Below, in pieces: positions 8,110 to 16,063 of a DNA stretch of 56,854 nt; position 1 is the stretch's first letter, and each line of letters starts with the position of its first letter. Source of the stretch: JAFARZ01 sp035651595 (GTDB lineage: Bacteria; Actinomycetota; Actinomycetes; Streptosporangiales; Streptosporangiaceae); NCBI GenBank assembly GCA_035651595.1, contig DASRFJ010000295.1, positions 1 through 56,854 on the forward strand. Direction: 5' to 3'. The notes under the pieces are model-generated. The model was not told where the DNA came from. It worked only from the letters and a program-made list of their open reading frames with translations, and did not search any database. The translations under genes were made by a program, and so were the position numbers.

Positions 8110-8435
8110 TTCGTCGTTTCCGGCTCCGGGTCCATGATCATTTGACCGTCACCGGGCGGAACCCCCTTGGCTCCTGTCAGCGGGCTGGTCCTGCCCGGAC
8201 GCACGACGCATCTGTACGACCCGCACGCACTCATTTCCCCGCGCCTTAGCTTCCGGCTGGGTACGAGGGCGGCGGACAGTCCTGACTGCCAAGACCGCCG
8301 CGGAACCCGCTCACCTGTGTCGAGTTCCTCCGTCGTTGCTGCGTTTCGCTCGTCGGTCTGCCGAGCTATCTCGCGAAGCATAACACTGTTATAGTAACTT
8401 TCCTGGGGACCAGCGCAAGTCGGGAAGGCCGGGTT
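8110..8435. other. Intergenic stretch before the hydrolase-like gene
   Basis: No convincing gene is present. The end of the stretch holds an AT-richer segment with an 11-bp imperfect palindrome GTTATAGTAAC (8388-8398) and a TATAGT hexamer inside it, 38 bp before the next start. It may be the promoter, or an operator overlapping the promoter, of the following gene. Confidence 0.4.
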
Positions 8436-9290
8436 ATGAGCGTTTCAGTTACCGAACAGCAGTGGGATTCCGTCCGGGAGTCGGTACGCAGGACAGCCGA
8501 CAGATTCTGCGAGCTGGTCTCCTCGATCTCCGATCCCAACGCAATGGCAACCGCCGAGTGGTCAGTGGCCGATACCGCGGCTCACCTGACCACCATTTCC
8601 TTCCTGAACACGAAGCTGCTGGACGCGGCACCGATTCCCTTCCAGAGGCCCGGTCTGAACGAGGCGATAGCGGCCGTCAATATAGAAGGCGTCCACGGCC
8701 TCAACGATCAGGTAATGAGCTACTTCACCGAGCGCGACGCGGGTCAGCTCCTGCGGATGCTGCGCGACAATATCGACCTGATGCTGACGGCGAGCAAACC
8801 CCGCGACCCGGCTGAGACTTTCTCCTGGCTGGGCGGCGCCCGCCTGCCCCTGGCCGGGATGTTCGCGCACATGGTGAACGAACTGCTCATTCACGGCGAC
8901 GACATTGCTCGCGCTCTCAGGCTGCCGTGGGAAATGCCGCCCGAGGATGCCGCGCTGTTCTTCGACCTCTTCTACATCGGGCTGGCGAGCGGGGACAGCG
9001 GCCGGTTGCTCGCCGACAGCAAACGGCCGCGGCAGCGCAGCATCGCGGCGGAATTCCGCTCGGGCTATACCACCCCGGTTACGTTCGTCGTCCGCAACGG
9101 CAGCCTCACCGTCAGGCCACCCGGTCCACGCACCGACGTCACCATCCGGTTCGACCCGGCGACGCTGAACAAGATGATGTTCGGCCGGATCAGCAGGCAA
9201 CGAGCGGTCTTGACCAGGAAGATCATCATCGGCGGTCCCCGCCCCTGGCTCCTGCCGGCCTTCCTGCGCACGGTCCGCTTTCCATCGTGA
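8436..9290 (+). CDS. DinB/MDMPI-like maleylpyruvate isomerase family protein with SCP2-like C-terminus
   Basis: A 284-residue cytoplasmic protein. The N-terminal half (about residues 10-160) resembles the mycothiol-dependent maleylpyruvate isomerase / DinB four-helix fold: EWSVADTAAHLTT carries the first His and HMVNELLIHGDDIARAL the later His pair that would hold a divalent metal. The C-terminal part (about 205-265) resembles the sterol-carrier-like domain often fused to it (TFVVRNGSLTV, DVTIRFDPATL). The substrate is unknown; the family includes mycothiol-linked detoxification enzymes. It stands alone, downstream of a short palindrome at 8388. Confidence 0.75.
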   Translation: MSVSVTEQQWDSVRESVRRTADRFCELVSSISDPNAMATAEWSVADTAAHLTTISFLNTKLLDAAPIPFQRPGLNEAIAAVNIEGVHGLNDQVMSYFTERDAGQLLRMLRDNIDLMLTASKPRDPAETFSWLGGARLPLAGMFAHMVNELLIHGDDIARALRLPWEMPPEDAALFFDLFYIGLASGDSGRLLADSKRPRQRSIAAEFRSGYTTPVTFVVRNGSLTVRPPGPRTDVTIRFDPATLNKMMFGRISRQRAVLTRKIIIGGPRPWLLPAFLRTVRFPS

Positions 9291-9500
9291 CGATCTCCCT
9301 GAAAGCCGGTACATGGTCGGTGGGGGGCGGGCATTACAACCCGCGGGGGAACCACTTGTTCGCTTACGCGCTCAAAGACAAGCTGCTCGGGCTGCTCGAT
9401 CCGAAGCCACTGCCCTACCAGGTCCGATCCTGACACACTCGTCTTAAGCTGGACGAACGCACGGTGTACCGGACTCGGACCAGGGAAGATCGGACTTGCC

Positions 9501-10715
9501 ATGAGTATGACCGGGTTCCCCGACGCGCTCCGCCTCCTATGCCGGGAGGCGGGGGGCGATGTCGACCGGGTGCTGGCTATTGCCTGTGGCCCAGCGCCGG
9601 CCTGGGATCCCGTGGTGTACCTCGCCGACTACTCGCGCATGGTGCTGTACCCCCTCAGCCAGGGGGTCGCGGAGGAAGACGTGGCCGGGACGATGGCCGG
9701 CCGGGCGTTCACGACCGAGCAGCCAGTGGTCGGGCAAAGCAGCCAAAGCAGCCAAAGCGGTCAGAGCGGTCAGAGCGGTCAGAGCGGTGATGGGCAGCGC
9801 GTGTGGGTCCCGGTACTGGAGCAGACCAATTGCACCGGCGTGCTCGCCCTCACCATCCCTGAGGCCACCGAAGAGGCGCTGGAACAGGCCGCGCTGCTCG
9901 GGGTGTTCGCCGGACTGGTCACCGCGCTCGTGGTCCGGGTCAGCGACACGCCCCAGCTGCGGCGGCGCGGCACCCAGTTGTCGCTGCCGGCGAGCATGCA
10001 ATGGGACTTGCTGCCGCCGCTGAGCGCGCGCACGAACAGCGCGGTGATCGCCGGCATCCTCGAACCGGCGTATGACATAGCCGGTGACGCCTTCGACTAC
10101 GCGATCAGCGACAGCGGCCTGCAGTTCGCGGTGATCGACGGGATGGGACACGGAATCGGCTCCACGCTGCTGACCGGTCTGGCCGTGGGCGCCTACCGGC
10201 ATGCCCGCCGCGCCGGCGAGCCACTGTCGGCCATGCATGTGGCGATCGACTACGCCTTGGACGCCTACTACCAGGACCTCTCGTTCGCTACCGGAATCCT
10301 CGCGCGGCTTGATGCCGTGTCCGGGCGGCTGGAGTGGTCCTGCGCCGGGCATCCCCGGCCGCTTCTGCTGCGTGGCCGGAAGGTCGTCAGCGAGTTGGCC
10401 TGTGAAGCCGGGCTGCCGTTCGGACTCGGCGGCCCAGCCCCGCAGCCCGCGGTCGAGGATCTGGAGCCCGGCGACGCGGTGCTGCTGTACACCGACGGGG
10501 TGGTCGAGGCGCGCACCCCTGCCGGGGAGCAGTTCGGGCTGGAGCGGCTGATCGACCTGGCCGAGCGGGCGGCCGCCAGCGGGCAGCACGCGGAGGAACT
10601 CATCCGCCGGCTGGTCCGCGCGGTCCTCGATCACCAGGCGGGTGAACTCCGCGACGACGCCACCCTGCTGCTGGTGCAGTGGATCAAGTCCGCGGTGAGC
10701 GATCCTGTGCCTTAA
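9501..10715 (+). CDS. SpoIIE/PP2C-type serine phosphatase with N-terminal GAF-like region
   Basis: A 404-residue signalling phosphatase. Residues 1-165 look like a degenerate GAF sensor. Residues 180-400 are a SpoIIE/PPM core with the metal-binding blocks DIAGDAFDY, VIDGMGHGIGS, CAGHPRPLLLRG, LLYTDGVVEAR and the final RDDATLLL. Such proteins dephosphorylate anti-anti-sigma factors in SigB-type cascades. A tandem repeat at about 9736-9790 encodes a QSSQSGQSGQSG stretch inside the sensor region. The partner antagonist genes are not adjacent. The ATG at 9501 is preceded by GGGAAGATCGG. Confidence 0.85.
   Translation: MSMTGFPDALRLLCREAGGDVDRVLAIACGPAPAWDPVVYLADYSRMVLYPLSQGVAEEDVAGTMAGRAFTTEQPVVGQSSQSSQSGQSGQSGQSGDGQRVWVPVLEQTNCTGVLALTIPEATEEALEQAALLGVFAGLVTALVVRVSDTPQLRRRGTQLSLPASMQWDLLPPLSARTNSAVIAGILEPAYDIAGDAFDYAISDSGLQFAVIDGMGHGIGSTLLTGLAVGAYRHARRAGEPLSAMHVAIDYALDAYYQDLSFATGILARLDAVSGRLEWSCAGHPRPLLLRGRKVVSELACEAGLPFGLGGPAPQPAVEDLEPGDAVLLYTDGVVEARTPAGEQFGLERLIDLAERAAASGQHAEELIRRLVRAVLDHQAGELRDDATLLLVQWIKSAVSDPVP
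9736..9790 (+). repeat. In-frame 9-bp tandem repeats in the phosphatase gene
   Basis: Units of AGCCAAAGC and then GGTCAGAGC recur and encode Ser-Gln-Ser/Gly triplets in a linker. Because the unit is a multiple of three, copy-number change would alter linker length without breaking the frame. Confidence 0.8.
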
Positions 10716-10924
10716 TGCGCGGTCTGAAACTTTCGATTGACGGATCCTGATCGGTTTTCGCAGAACCGCAGGCAGGACGAAGGGCAACCTCAGGCCAGTA
10801 GCCGAGAGTTGACCCATCGCCGCCGGACTTGTTGCGTGGGGACTGACCGGCCCGTGCCTTCGTCACCGGCACGAACACGATGACGATCTCCGTCATCGGC
10901 GGATCCAGCGCTTAAGGAGCCAAC

Positions 10925-12337
10925 GTGCGCATTCTCCTTATCTCTATCGCGACCGTGGCCGCACTCGCCGCGGCCGCGCCGGCTCACGCCGCCGTGACAC
11001 TGGCCACCGGTGACAGCCGTTCGGTCAGCCAGCCAGTCATCCCGTCGACCTGCGCCACGCTGACCGCCCAGCTCGCAACCAGCAACGAGCAGTTCAGCAG
11101 CTCTGCTGAGGCGACGCCGCCGGACACCGCGCGGATCCAGAGCGCGCTCAACTCATGCAGCGGCAGCGGCCACGCCGTGGTGCTCGCGCCGAGCGGGAGC
11201 AACAACGCGTTCCTGGCCGGCCCGCTCTCGTTGCCGGCCAGCGTGGTCCTGGTCGTGGACGCGGGCGCCACGCTGTACGCGTCGCGCAACCCGGCGAACT
11301 ACCAGGTCTCCGGGCAGGCGACCTGCGGAACGGTCGCGTCCAGCGGCAACGGCTGCAAGCCGTTCATCAACGTGACCGGATCGAACGCCGGCATCATGGG
11401 AACTCAGAACGGCAGCGGCTCCCAAGGCCAGATCAACGGACGGGGTGACCAGGACATCCTCGGCACCAGCACGACATGGTGGGCGCTGTCGACCGCGGCG
11501 AAGAGCGGCGGGAAGCAGAACAACCCGCGGCTGATCGAGTCGCACGGGTTCAACAACCTCACGGTGTACGACATCGACCTGGTCAACGGGGCGCTGTTCC
11601 ACCTGTACTTCGAGGCCGGCAACGGCATGACCGTGTGGGGCGTGCGAATCAAGACCCCCGCGACGGCGCGGAACACCGACGGCATCGACCCGGACAGTTC
11701 GACCAACGTGACCGTCAACAACTCGTTCATCCAGGACGGCGACGACGGCATCGCGATCAAGACGAACTCCGGCGCAGCCTCGAACATGACGATCGAGAAC
11801 AGCCACTTCTACGGCACGCACGGGATCTCGATCGGCAGCGAGACCCAGCACGGCGTCACTAACATCCTCGTTAAGAACGACACGGTGAGCGGGACCGACA
11901 GCTCCGGCAACGTGAGCGGCGACAACAACGGCGTCCGCATCAAGACCACCTCGAGCGAGGGCGGCAAGGTGTCGGATGTGACCTACGAGAACATCTGCGA
12001 CACCGGTGTCAAGCACAACCTCGAGTTCAACCCGTTCTACTCCAGCGGCAACGGCTCGACCACGCCCGACTTCACCGGGATTGTGGTGGATGGGTTCAAG
12101 TCGGTCAGTTCGGCGTCCAGTCCGCAGTCGGTCCTCGAGGGGTTCAACTCCGCGAATCCGCTCGGCCTGACCCTGGAGGACGTCAGCCTCGACAAGACCA
12201 CCTCGACGGCCGAGTTCGCCAACATCAGCACGTTCAACACGAACCTCACGCCGTCCGGCACGGACGTGACCGTCACCCCGTTCTCCGGCAGTGGCGGCGT
12301 GCCGTCCTGCAGCTTCCCGTCCTACCCAGGCCTCTAA
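10925..12337 (+). CDS. Secreted glycoside hydrolase family 28 (polygalacturonase-like)
   Basis: A 470-residue exported enzyme expected to hydrolyse pectin or a related polygalacturonide. The signal peptide is MRILLISIATVAALAAAAPAHA. The right-handed beta-helix carries all four GH28 catalytic blocks: NTDGIDPDSS (about residue 255), QDGDDGIAIKT (about 275), YGTHGISIGSE (about 298) and NGVRIKT (about 338). AAGGAG lies 6-11 nt before the GTG start. It sits upstream of a second secreted carbohydrate-related gene at 12997, suggesting a plant-matter degradation patch. Confidence 0.92.
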   Translation: MRILLISIATVAALAAAAPAHAAVTLATGDSRSVSQPVIPSTCATLTAQLATSNEQFSSSAEATPPDTARIQSALNSCSGSGHAVVLAPSGSNNAFLAGPLSLPASVVLVVDAGATLYASRNPANYQVSGQATCGTVASSGNGCKPFINVTGSNAGIMGTQNGSGSQGQINGRGDQDILGTSTTWWALSTAAKSGGKQNNPRLIESHGFNNLTVYDIDLVNGALFHLYFEAGNGMTVWGVRIKTPATARNTDGIDPDSSTNVTVNNSFIQDGDDGIAIKTNSGAASNMTIENSHFYGTHGISIGSETQHGVTNILVKNDTVSGTDSSGNVSGDNNGVRIKTTSSEGGKVSDVTYENICDTGVKHNLEFNPFYSSGNGSTTPDFTGIVVDGFKSVSSASSPQSVLEGFNSANPLGLTLEDVSLDKTTSTAEFANISTFNTNLTPSGTDVTVTPFSGSGGVPSCSFPSYPGL

Positions 12338-12554
12338 AACCATTCATTCCGAACGACGGTGGGTACAACTGGCCCACACCGCCCTCCGCCAAGCGTGTTG
12401 CCAGATGTCCGCCCGCCGCCCGCCCGGGGGCCGGCGACAAACCGTGCGCGTCGGGCAAATCGGGCACGGAATCAACCACCTGAACCGCGCAGCAGGCCGG
12501 CATCGCCGGGCACAGCAGGCCGGCATCGCCGGGTACCGCGCTCGGATCTCGGAT
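12338..12554. other. Intergenic stretch with a direct repeat
   Basis: No gene is seen. A near-exact direct repeat of about 20 bp (cores CAGCAGGCCGGCATCGCCGG, period about 23 bp) lies between about 12490 and 12534. It directly precedes hairpin-repeat copy 2. Confidence 0.5.
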
Positions 12555-12651
12555 CGGGACATTTCCCCCATTCCGGGCGGGCCGAGGGGTGCGCCAGATT
12601 ATTGCGGACACTTACCCTCCCTATTTGGGGGGGTAAGTGTCCGCAATGATT
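12555..12651 (+). repeat. Palindromic intergenic repeat, copy 2
   Basis: Arms 12601-12621 and 12627-12647 enclose loop TATTT and are complementary apart from one T-G wobble. The accessory segment (12555-12600) carries CGGGACATTT and ATTCCGGGCG and ends GCGCCAGATT. Same orientation as copy 1. It lies about 260 bp after the GH28 stop. Confidence 0.85.
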
Positions 12652-12855
12652 TCGAGTCACCTGGTGGAGCCGGGGCTGGCACCGAACCTACTGGACAGAA
12701 GCGGGCACTTCGGGCACCCTGCACGACAAGCGCCCGCCGGGCGACAGCGCGTTTCCGGACCTCTGCGATCGGGGGTAGAGGTCCCCGCCGCGACGCGACG
12801 CAAGCGCGGCGACCCCGCGCACCGCACGCGAGCTGTACCTTTCATCGGCGGACCG

Positions 12856-12871
12856 ACCTTTCGGAAAAGGT
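12856..12871. promoter_or_regulatory. Inverted repeat ACCTTT-N4-AAAGGT
   Basis: A 6-bp inverted repeat with spacer CGGA, followed by TTTCC, about 85 bp upstream of the LacI-type operator. It may be a second regulator site or a remnant; no regulator is assigned. Confidence 0.35.
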
Positions 12872-12955
12872 TTTCCCAGGTGGTGCGGCATCGCGCGGCG
12901 GGCGGGCCGCGCCTGGCCCGCGACGGCGTTGACGCCCGACGCGCCGCCGCCCGAC

Positions 12956-12969
12956 TGTTAGCGCTAACA
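12956..12969. promoter_or_regulatory. LacI-family operator-like palindrome
   Basis: TGTTAGCGCTAACA is a perfect 14-bp palindrome with the central CG and half-sites typical of LacI/GalR-family operators. It lies 27 bp before the start of the CBM2-Kelch gene, well placed to block transcription. No lacI-type gene is in the window. Confidence 0.75.
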
Positions 12970-12996
12970 ACTCCCCGCAACGAGTGAGGTGTCGTC

Positions 12997-14865
12997 TTGG
13001 CCTGGACATTCTTCCGCAAACCGAATCGCCGGGGCATGGTCAGTGTCACCGCGGCGGTGCTTGCTGGCGTCGTGGTCGCCGCCGTCGCCGTTGTTTCGGC
13101 CCGTCCCGCTTCCGCTGCCGCTGGCTGTCAGGCCAGCTACACCATCGGCAGCCAGTGGTCCGGTGGCTTCACCGCCAGCGTGTCCGTCACCAACCTGGGC
13201 GACCCGGTCACCTCGTGGACCATCACCTGGACGTTCCCGGGCAACCAGCAGATCACCCAGATCTGGAACGCCACGAACACCCAGTCCGGGGAGAACGTGA
13301 CCGCGGCCAATGTCGGCTATAACGGCTCGGTGGCGACGAACGCCAGCGTGACCTTCGGCTTCAACGGCTCGGTCGCCGGAACCAACACGGCACCAGCGCA
13401 GCTGTCCTTCAACGGCACCGCGTGCACCGGGAGCGTGACGCCCACGCCGAGCCCCACCCCCACGACCCCCACGCCAACGCCGACGCCCACGCCGCCGCCC
13501 GGCCAGGGAACCTGGGTAGCGGCGCCCGTCAATCCGGGCACCGGCGGCGCGGCCACGTTCCTGTGGCTGCTGACTGACGGCAGCATTCTGTCCAACGGAA
13601 ACGGCCTCGACAACTGGGTCCGCCTGGTTCCCGACGCGCACGGCAACTACGCCACGGGCACCTGGCAGACGCTGGCCTCCAGTCCGTACGCCATGGGCGC
13701 CGCCGAAGAGCACATCTTGCCGGACGGCAGGTTCTACCAGTCGGGCGGCGAGTTCATCTACGCGTTCCCGTCCGGCAGTTCGGCCAGCGACCATGACGCG
13801 GTCCAGCTGTACAACCCGCTGACCAACTCCTGGACGCTGGGCCAGCAGGGGCTCTACGGCAACCTGTACGACACCGGGAGCGCGACGCTGGCGAACGGCA
13901 GCATCGTCGCGAGCGACATCTCCACCGCGAAGACGCAGATCTTCAACCCATCCAGCAACTCCTGGACCGGGGTCGGGTCACGGCCCGCCCCGGCGGGAGA
14001 GGACGGCTGGGTCACGCTGCCGGACGGCTCGGTCGTCTCGATGGGCTCCGGCGGCCAGTACCGCTTCAATCCGTCCGGCAACACATGGATCAAGCTCCCG
14101 TCAGCACCGTCCGGTTTCCAGAACGGGTCGATCGACCCGGCCATGACGACGCTGATGTACAACGGCAAGATCCTGGTCATGGGCGGTAACAGCTCCGGCG
14201 TGTACACTCCCGGCGCCACGCCAAGCTCGCCGGGAAGCTGGGCACAGGGACCCGGCATGCCGCAGGGCAGTTACGTCGACGATTCTTACGCCGATCCCGA
14301 GCCGAACGGCAATGTCATCTTCGACACGATCAAGTGCAGCTGGATCACCAACGCGTGCGGCTCCGCCGCCGGGCCCGAGCTCGTCGAGTACAACCCCTCG
14401 ACGAATACGATGTCCCAGATCAGCGAGCCGCCTGACTCCTCTGGCCAGGCGGTGAACTTCATCAACCTGCCCAATGGCCAGGTGCTCGCCGCCGCTGGCG
14501 GCCGGGACTGGATCTACACTCCGGTCGGCACGCCGCAGGCCTCGTGGCGGCCCACCGTCACCTCGATCAGCGCCAACAGCAACGGTTCGTATCACCTGAC
14601 CGGCACGCAGCTGACCGGGTTCGTGACCGTCGGCGAAGACGACTACCAGGACCCGCAGAACTTCCCGATCGTCTACCTGAAGAACTCATCGGGCAACGTG
14701 TACTACGCCCGCTCGTCCAACTTCAGCACGATGGCGCCGAGCACCCCCGGCGAGACGGAATCCGCGGACTTCACGCTGCCCGCCGGGCTGCCGCACGGGA
14801 CGTACAGCCTGTTCGTCTCCGCTTGCGGCGTCTCGTCAAGCACCGGAACCTCGTTCACCTTCTGA
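12997..14865 (+). CDS. Secreted CBM2 - Kelch beta-propeller protein
   Basis: A 622-residue exported protein. The signal/anchor region ends near residue 41 (ASAAA). A family 2 cellulose-binding module follows (residues 43-145; CQASYTIGSQWSGGF ... SFNGTAC with its Cys pair and WTITWTF). Then come a Thr-Pro linker (TPTPTPTPTPPP), a Kelch/galactose-oxidase-like propeller (about 170-510) and a C-terminal beta-sandwich like the E-set of galactose oxidase. Copper ligands were not confirmed, so oxidase activity is open. The TTG start follows GTGAGGTG; an ATG at 13036 is an alternative. A LacI-type operator lies just upstream. Confidence 0.85.
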   Translation: MAWTFFRKPNRRGMVSVTAAVLAGVVVAAVAVVSARPASAAAGCQASYTIGSQWSGGFTASVSVTNLGDPVTSWTITWTFPGNQQITQIWNATNTQSGENVTAANVGYNGSVATNASVTFGFNGSVAGTNTAPAQLSFNGTACTGSVTPTPSPTPTTPTPTPTPTPPPGQGTWVAAPVNPGTGGAATFLWLLTDGSILSNGNGLDNWVRLVPDAHGNYATGTWQTLASSPYAMGAAEEHILPDGRFYQSGGEFIYAFPSGSSASDHDAVQLYNPLTNSWTLGQQGLYGNLYDTGSATLANGSIVASDISTAKTQIFNPSSNSWTGVGSRPAPAGEDGWVTLPDGSVVSMGSGGQYRFNPSGNTWIKLPSAPSGFQNGSIDPAMTTLMYNGKILVMGGNSSGVYTPGATPSSPGSWAQGPGMPQGSYVDDSYADPEPNGNVIFDTIKCSWITNACGSAAGPELVEYNPSTNTMSQISEPPDSSGQAVNFINLPNGQVLAAAGGRDWIYTPVGTPQASWRPTVTSISANSNGSYHLTGTQLTGFVTVGEDDYQDPQNFPIVYLKNSSGNVYYARSSNFSTMAPSTPGETESADFTLPAGLPHGTYSLFVSACGVSSSTGTSFTF

Positions 14866-14871
14866 TGCCCA

Positions 14872-14908
14872 GCGGCGGTCCGGAGCGCGATCCGCTCCGG
14901 ACCGCCGC
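14872..14908 (+). terminator. Strong hairpin terminator after the CBM2-Kelch gene
   Basis: Perfect 16-bp arms (14872-14887 and 14893-14908) with a 5-nt loop CGATC start 7 nt after the stop codon. ATAATC follows; there is no long T run. Confidence 0.82.
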
Positions 14909-14965
14909 ATAATCACCGCCGACGGGCTTCCCTCCCGGCACTTCATCGTCTAACGTCGATTAACG

Positions 14966-16063
14966 ATGGATGTCACGCTGAAGCTGGCTGAGCCGCTGGA
15001 CCGGAGTACGGCGGCGGAGTACGCGTCGTGGTTCAAGGCGCTGGCGGACCCGACTCGGGTGCAGATCGTGTCGCTGCTGGCCCGGCGGGCCGTGCCGATG
15101 AGCGTGGGTGAGATCACCGCGGCGGTGCAGGTGGGCCAGTCGACGGTGTCAGCGCACCTGAAGGTGCTCGCCGAGGTGCGGTTCGTGCTCGTCGACCGGC
15201 AGGGCACGTCGGCGTTTTACCGGGTCAACCAAGCGTGCGTGGAGTGCTTCCCGACCGCCGCCGACCTGGTGATGGGCCGCCCGGTTCCCGCTGCGCCCGA
15301 TGACGCCGAAGACGCCGAAGACGCCGAAGACGCCGTGGAAGTCCGCGCCCGGGTGGTCGCGCGGTATGGCGGGCTCGCCAGGTGCGCCGCCGACGGTGCG
15401 CGGGTCATCGACGGCTCTCCGGATCAGGCATGTTTCGGCTCGGCCGCTTACCCAGACACGAGCGGGCTGCCCGAGACCGCGGTGCGTGCGAGCCTGGGCT
15501 GCGGCAACCCGGTCGCGGTAGCCGACCTGCGGCCAGGAGAGGTAGTGCTGGACCTCGGGTCGGGCGGCGGGATCGACGTGCTGCTGTCCGCGCGCCGGGT
15601 CGGCCCCGGCGGCAAGGCGTACGGGCTGGATGTAACCCCGGAAATGGTGGCGCTGGCACGCCGCAACGCCACCGAGGCCGGCGCGGAAAACGTGGAATTC
15701 CTGCACGGGACGATCGAGGACATCCCGCTACCCGACGCACACGTGGACGTGGTGATCTCCAACTGCGTGATCAACCTGTCCGCGGACAAGCCGAAGGTGC
15801 TGGCGGAGGCGTTCCGGGTGCTGCGTCCCGGCGGGCGGCTCGGGGTGAGCGACATCATCGCCGACGACGGGACCACCCCCGAGCAGCGGGCGGCCGCGGA
15901 GCGGAGCATCGGGTGCACGACCCGGACGGTGACCGCTGCCGGGTACCGCGAGCAACTGCTCGCGGCCGGCTTCGGCCAGATCGCCATCACCCCGGTCGCG
16001 GATGCTGGGGGCGGGCTGCATTCGGCGATCATCGCGGCGGTCCGGCCCGCGATGCCGGGTTAG
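14966..16063 (+). CDS. arsM: ArsR regulator - ArsM arsenite methyltransferase fusion
   Basis: A 365-residue two-domain protein. Residues about 18-105 are an ArsR winged helix (ADPTRVQIVSLLARR, QSTVSAHLKVL) ending in CVECFP, a possible As(III)-binding Cys pair. A DAE-repeat linker (about 112-122) leads to an ArsM SAM methyltransferase: LDLGSGGGIDVLLSA is the SAM motif. Cysteines occur in QACFGS, ISNCVIN and SIGCTT, matching the three Cys positions of ArsM. It would methylate As(III) while sensing it. No ribosome site is visible before the ATG, so it may be leaderless. Its 3' end overlaps the convergent reductase by 4 nt. Confidence 0.9.
   Translation: MDVTLKLAEPLDRSTAAEYASWFKALADPTRVQIVSLLARRAVPMSVGEITAAVQVGQSTVSAHLKVLAEVRFVLVDRQGTSAFYRVNQACVECFPTAADLVMGRPVPAAPDDAEDAEDAEDAVEVRARVVARYGGLARCAADGARVIDGSPDQACFGSAAYPDTSGLPETAVRASLGCGNPVAVADLRPGEVVLDLGSGGGIDVLLSARRVGPGGKAYGLDVTPEMVALARRNATEAGAENVEFLHGTIEDIPLPDAHVDVVISNCVINLSADKPKVLAEAFRVLRPGGRLGVSDIIADDGTTPEQRAAAERSIGCTTRTVTAAGYREQLLAAGFGQIAITPVADAGGGLHSAIIAAVRPAMPG
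15301..15336 (+). repeat. In-frame GACGCCGAA tandem repeats
   Basis: Three full 9-bp copies plus a partial fourth encode Asp-Ala-Glu triplets in the linker between the ArsR and ArsM domains. Confidence 0.85.

Noticed and set aside
8064..8381. 105-codon minus-strand frame across the tRNA region
   Set aside because: It reads through the tRNA-Ala gene and its terminator and has no recognisable protein features.
12637..12987. 116-codon plus-strand frame before the CBM2-Kelch gene
   Set aside because: Arg/Pro/Ala-rich, starts within a hairpin repeat, ends beyond a LacI-type operator and resembles no protein.
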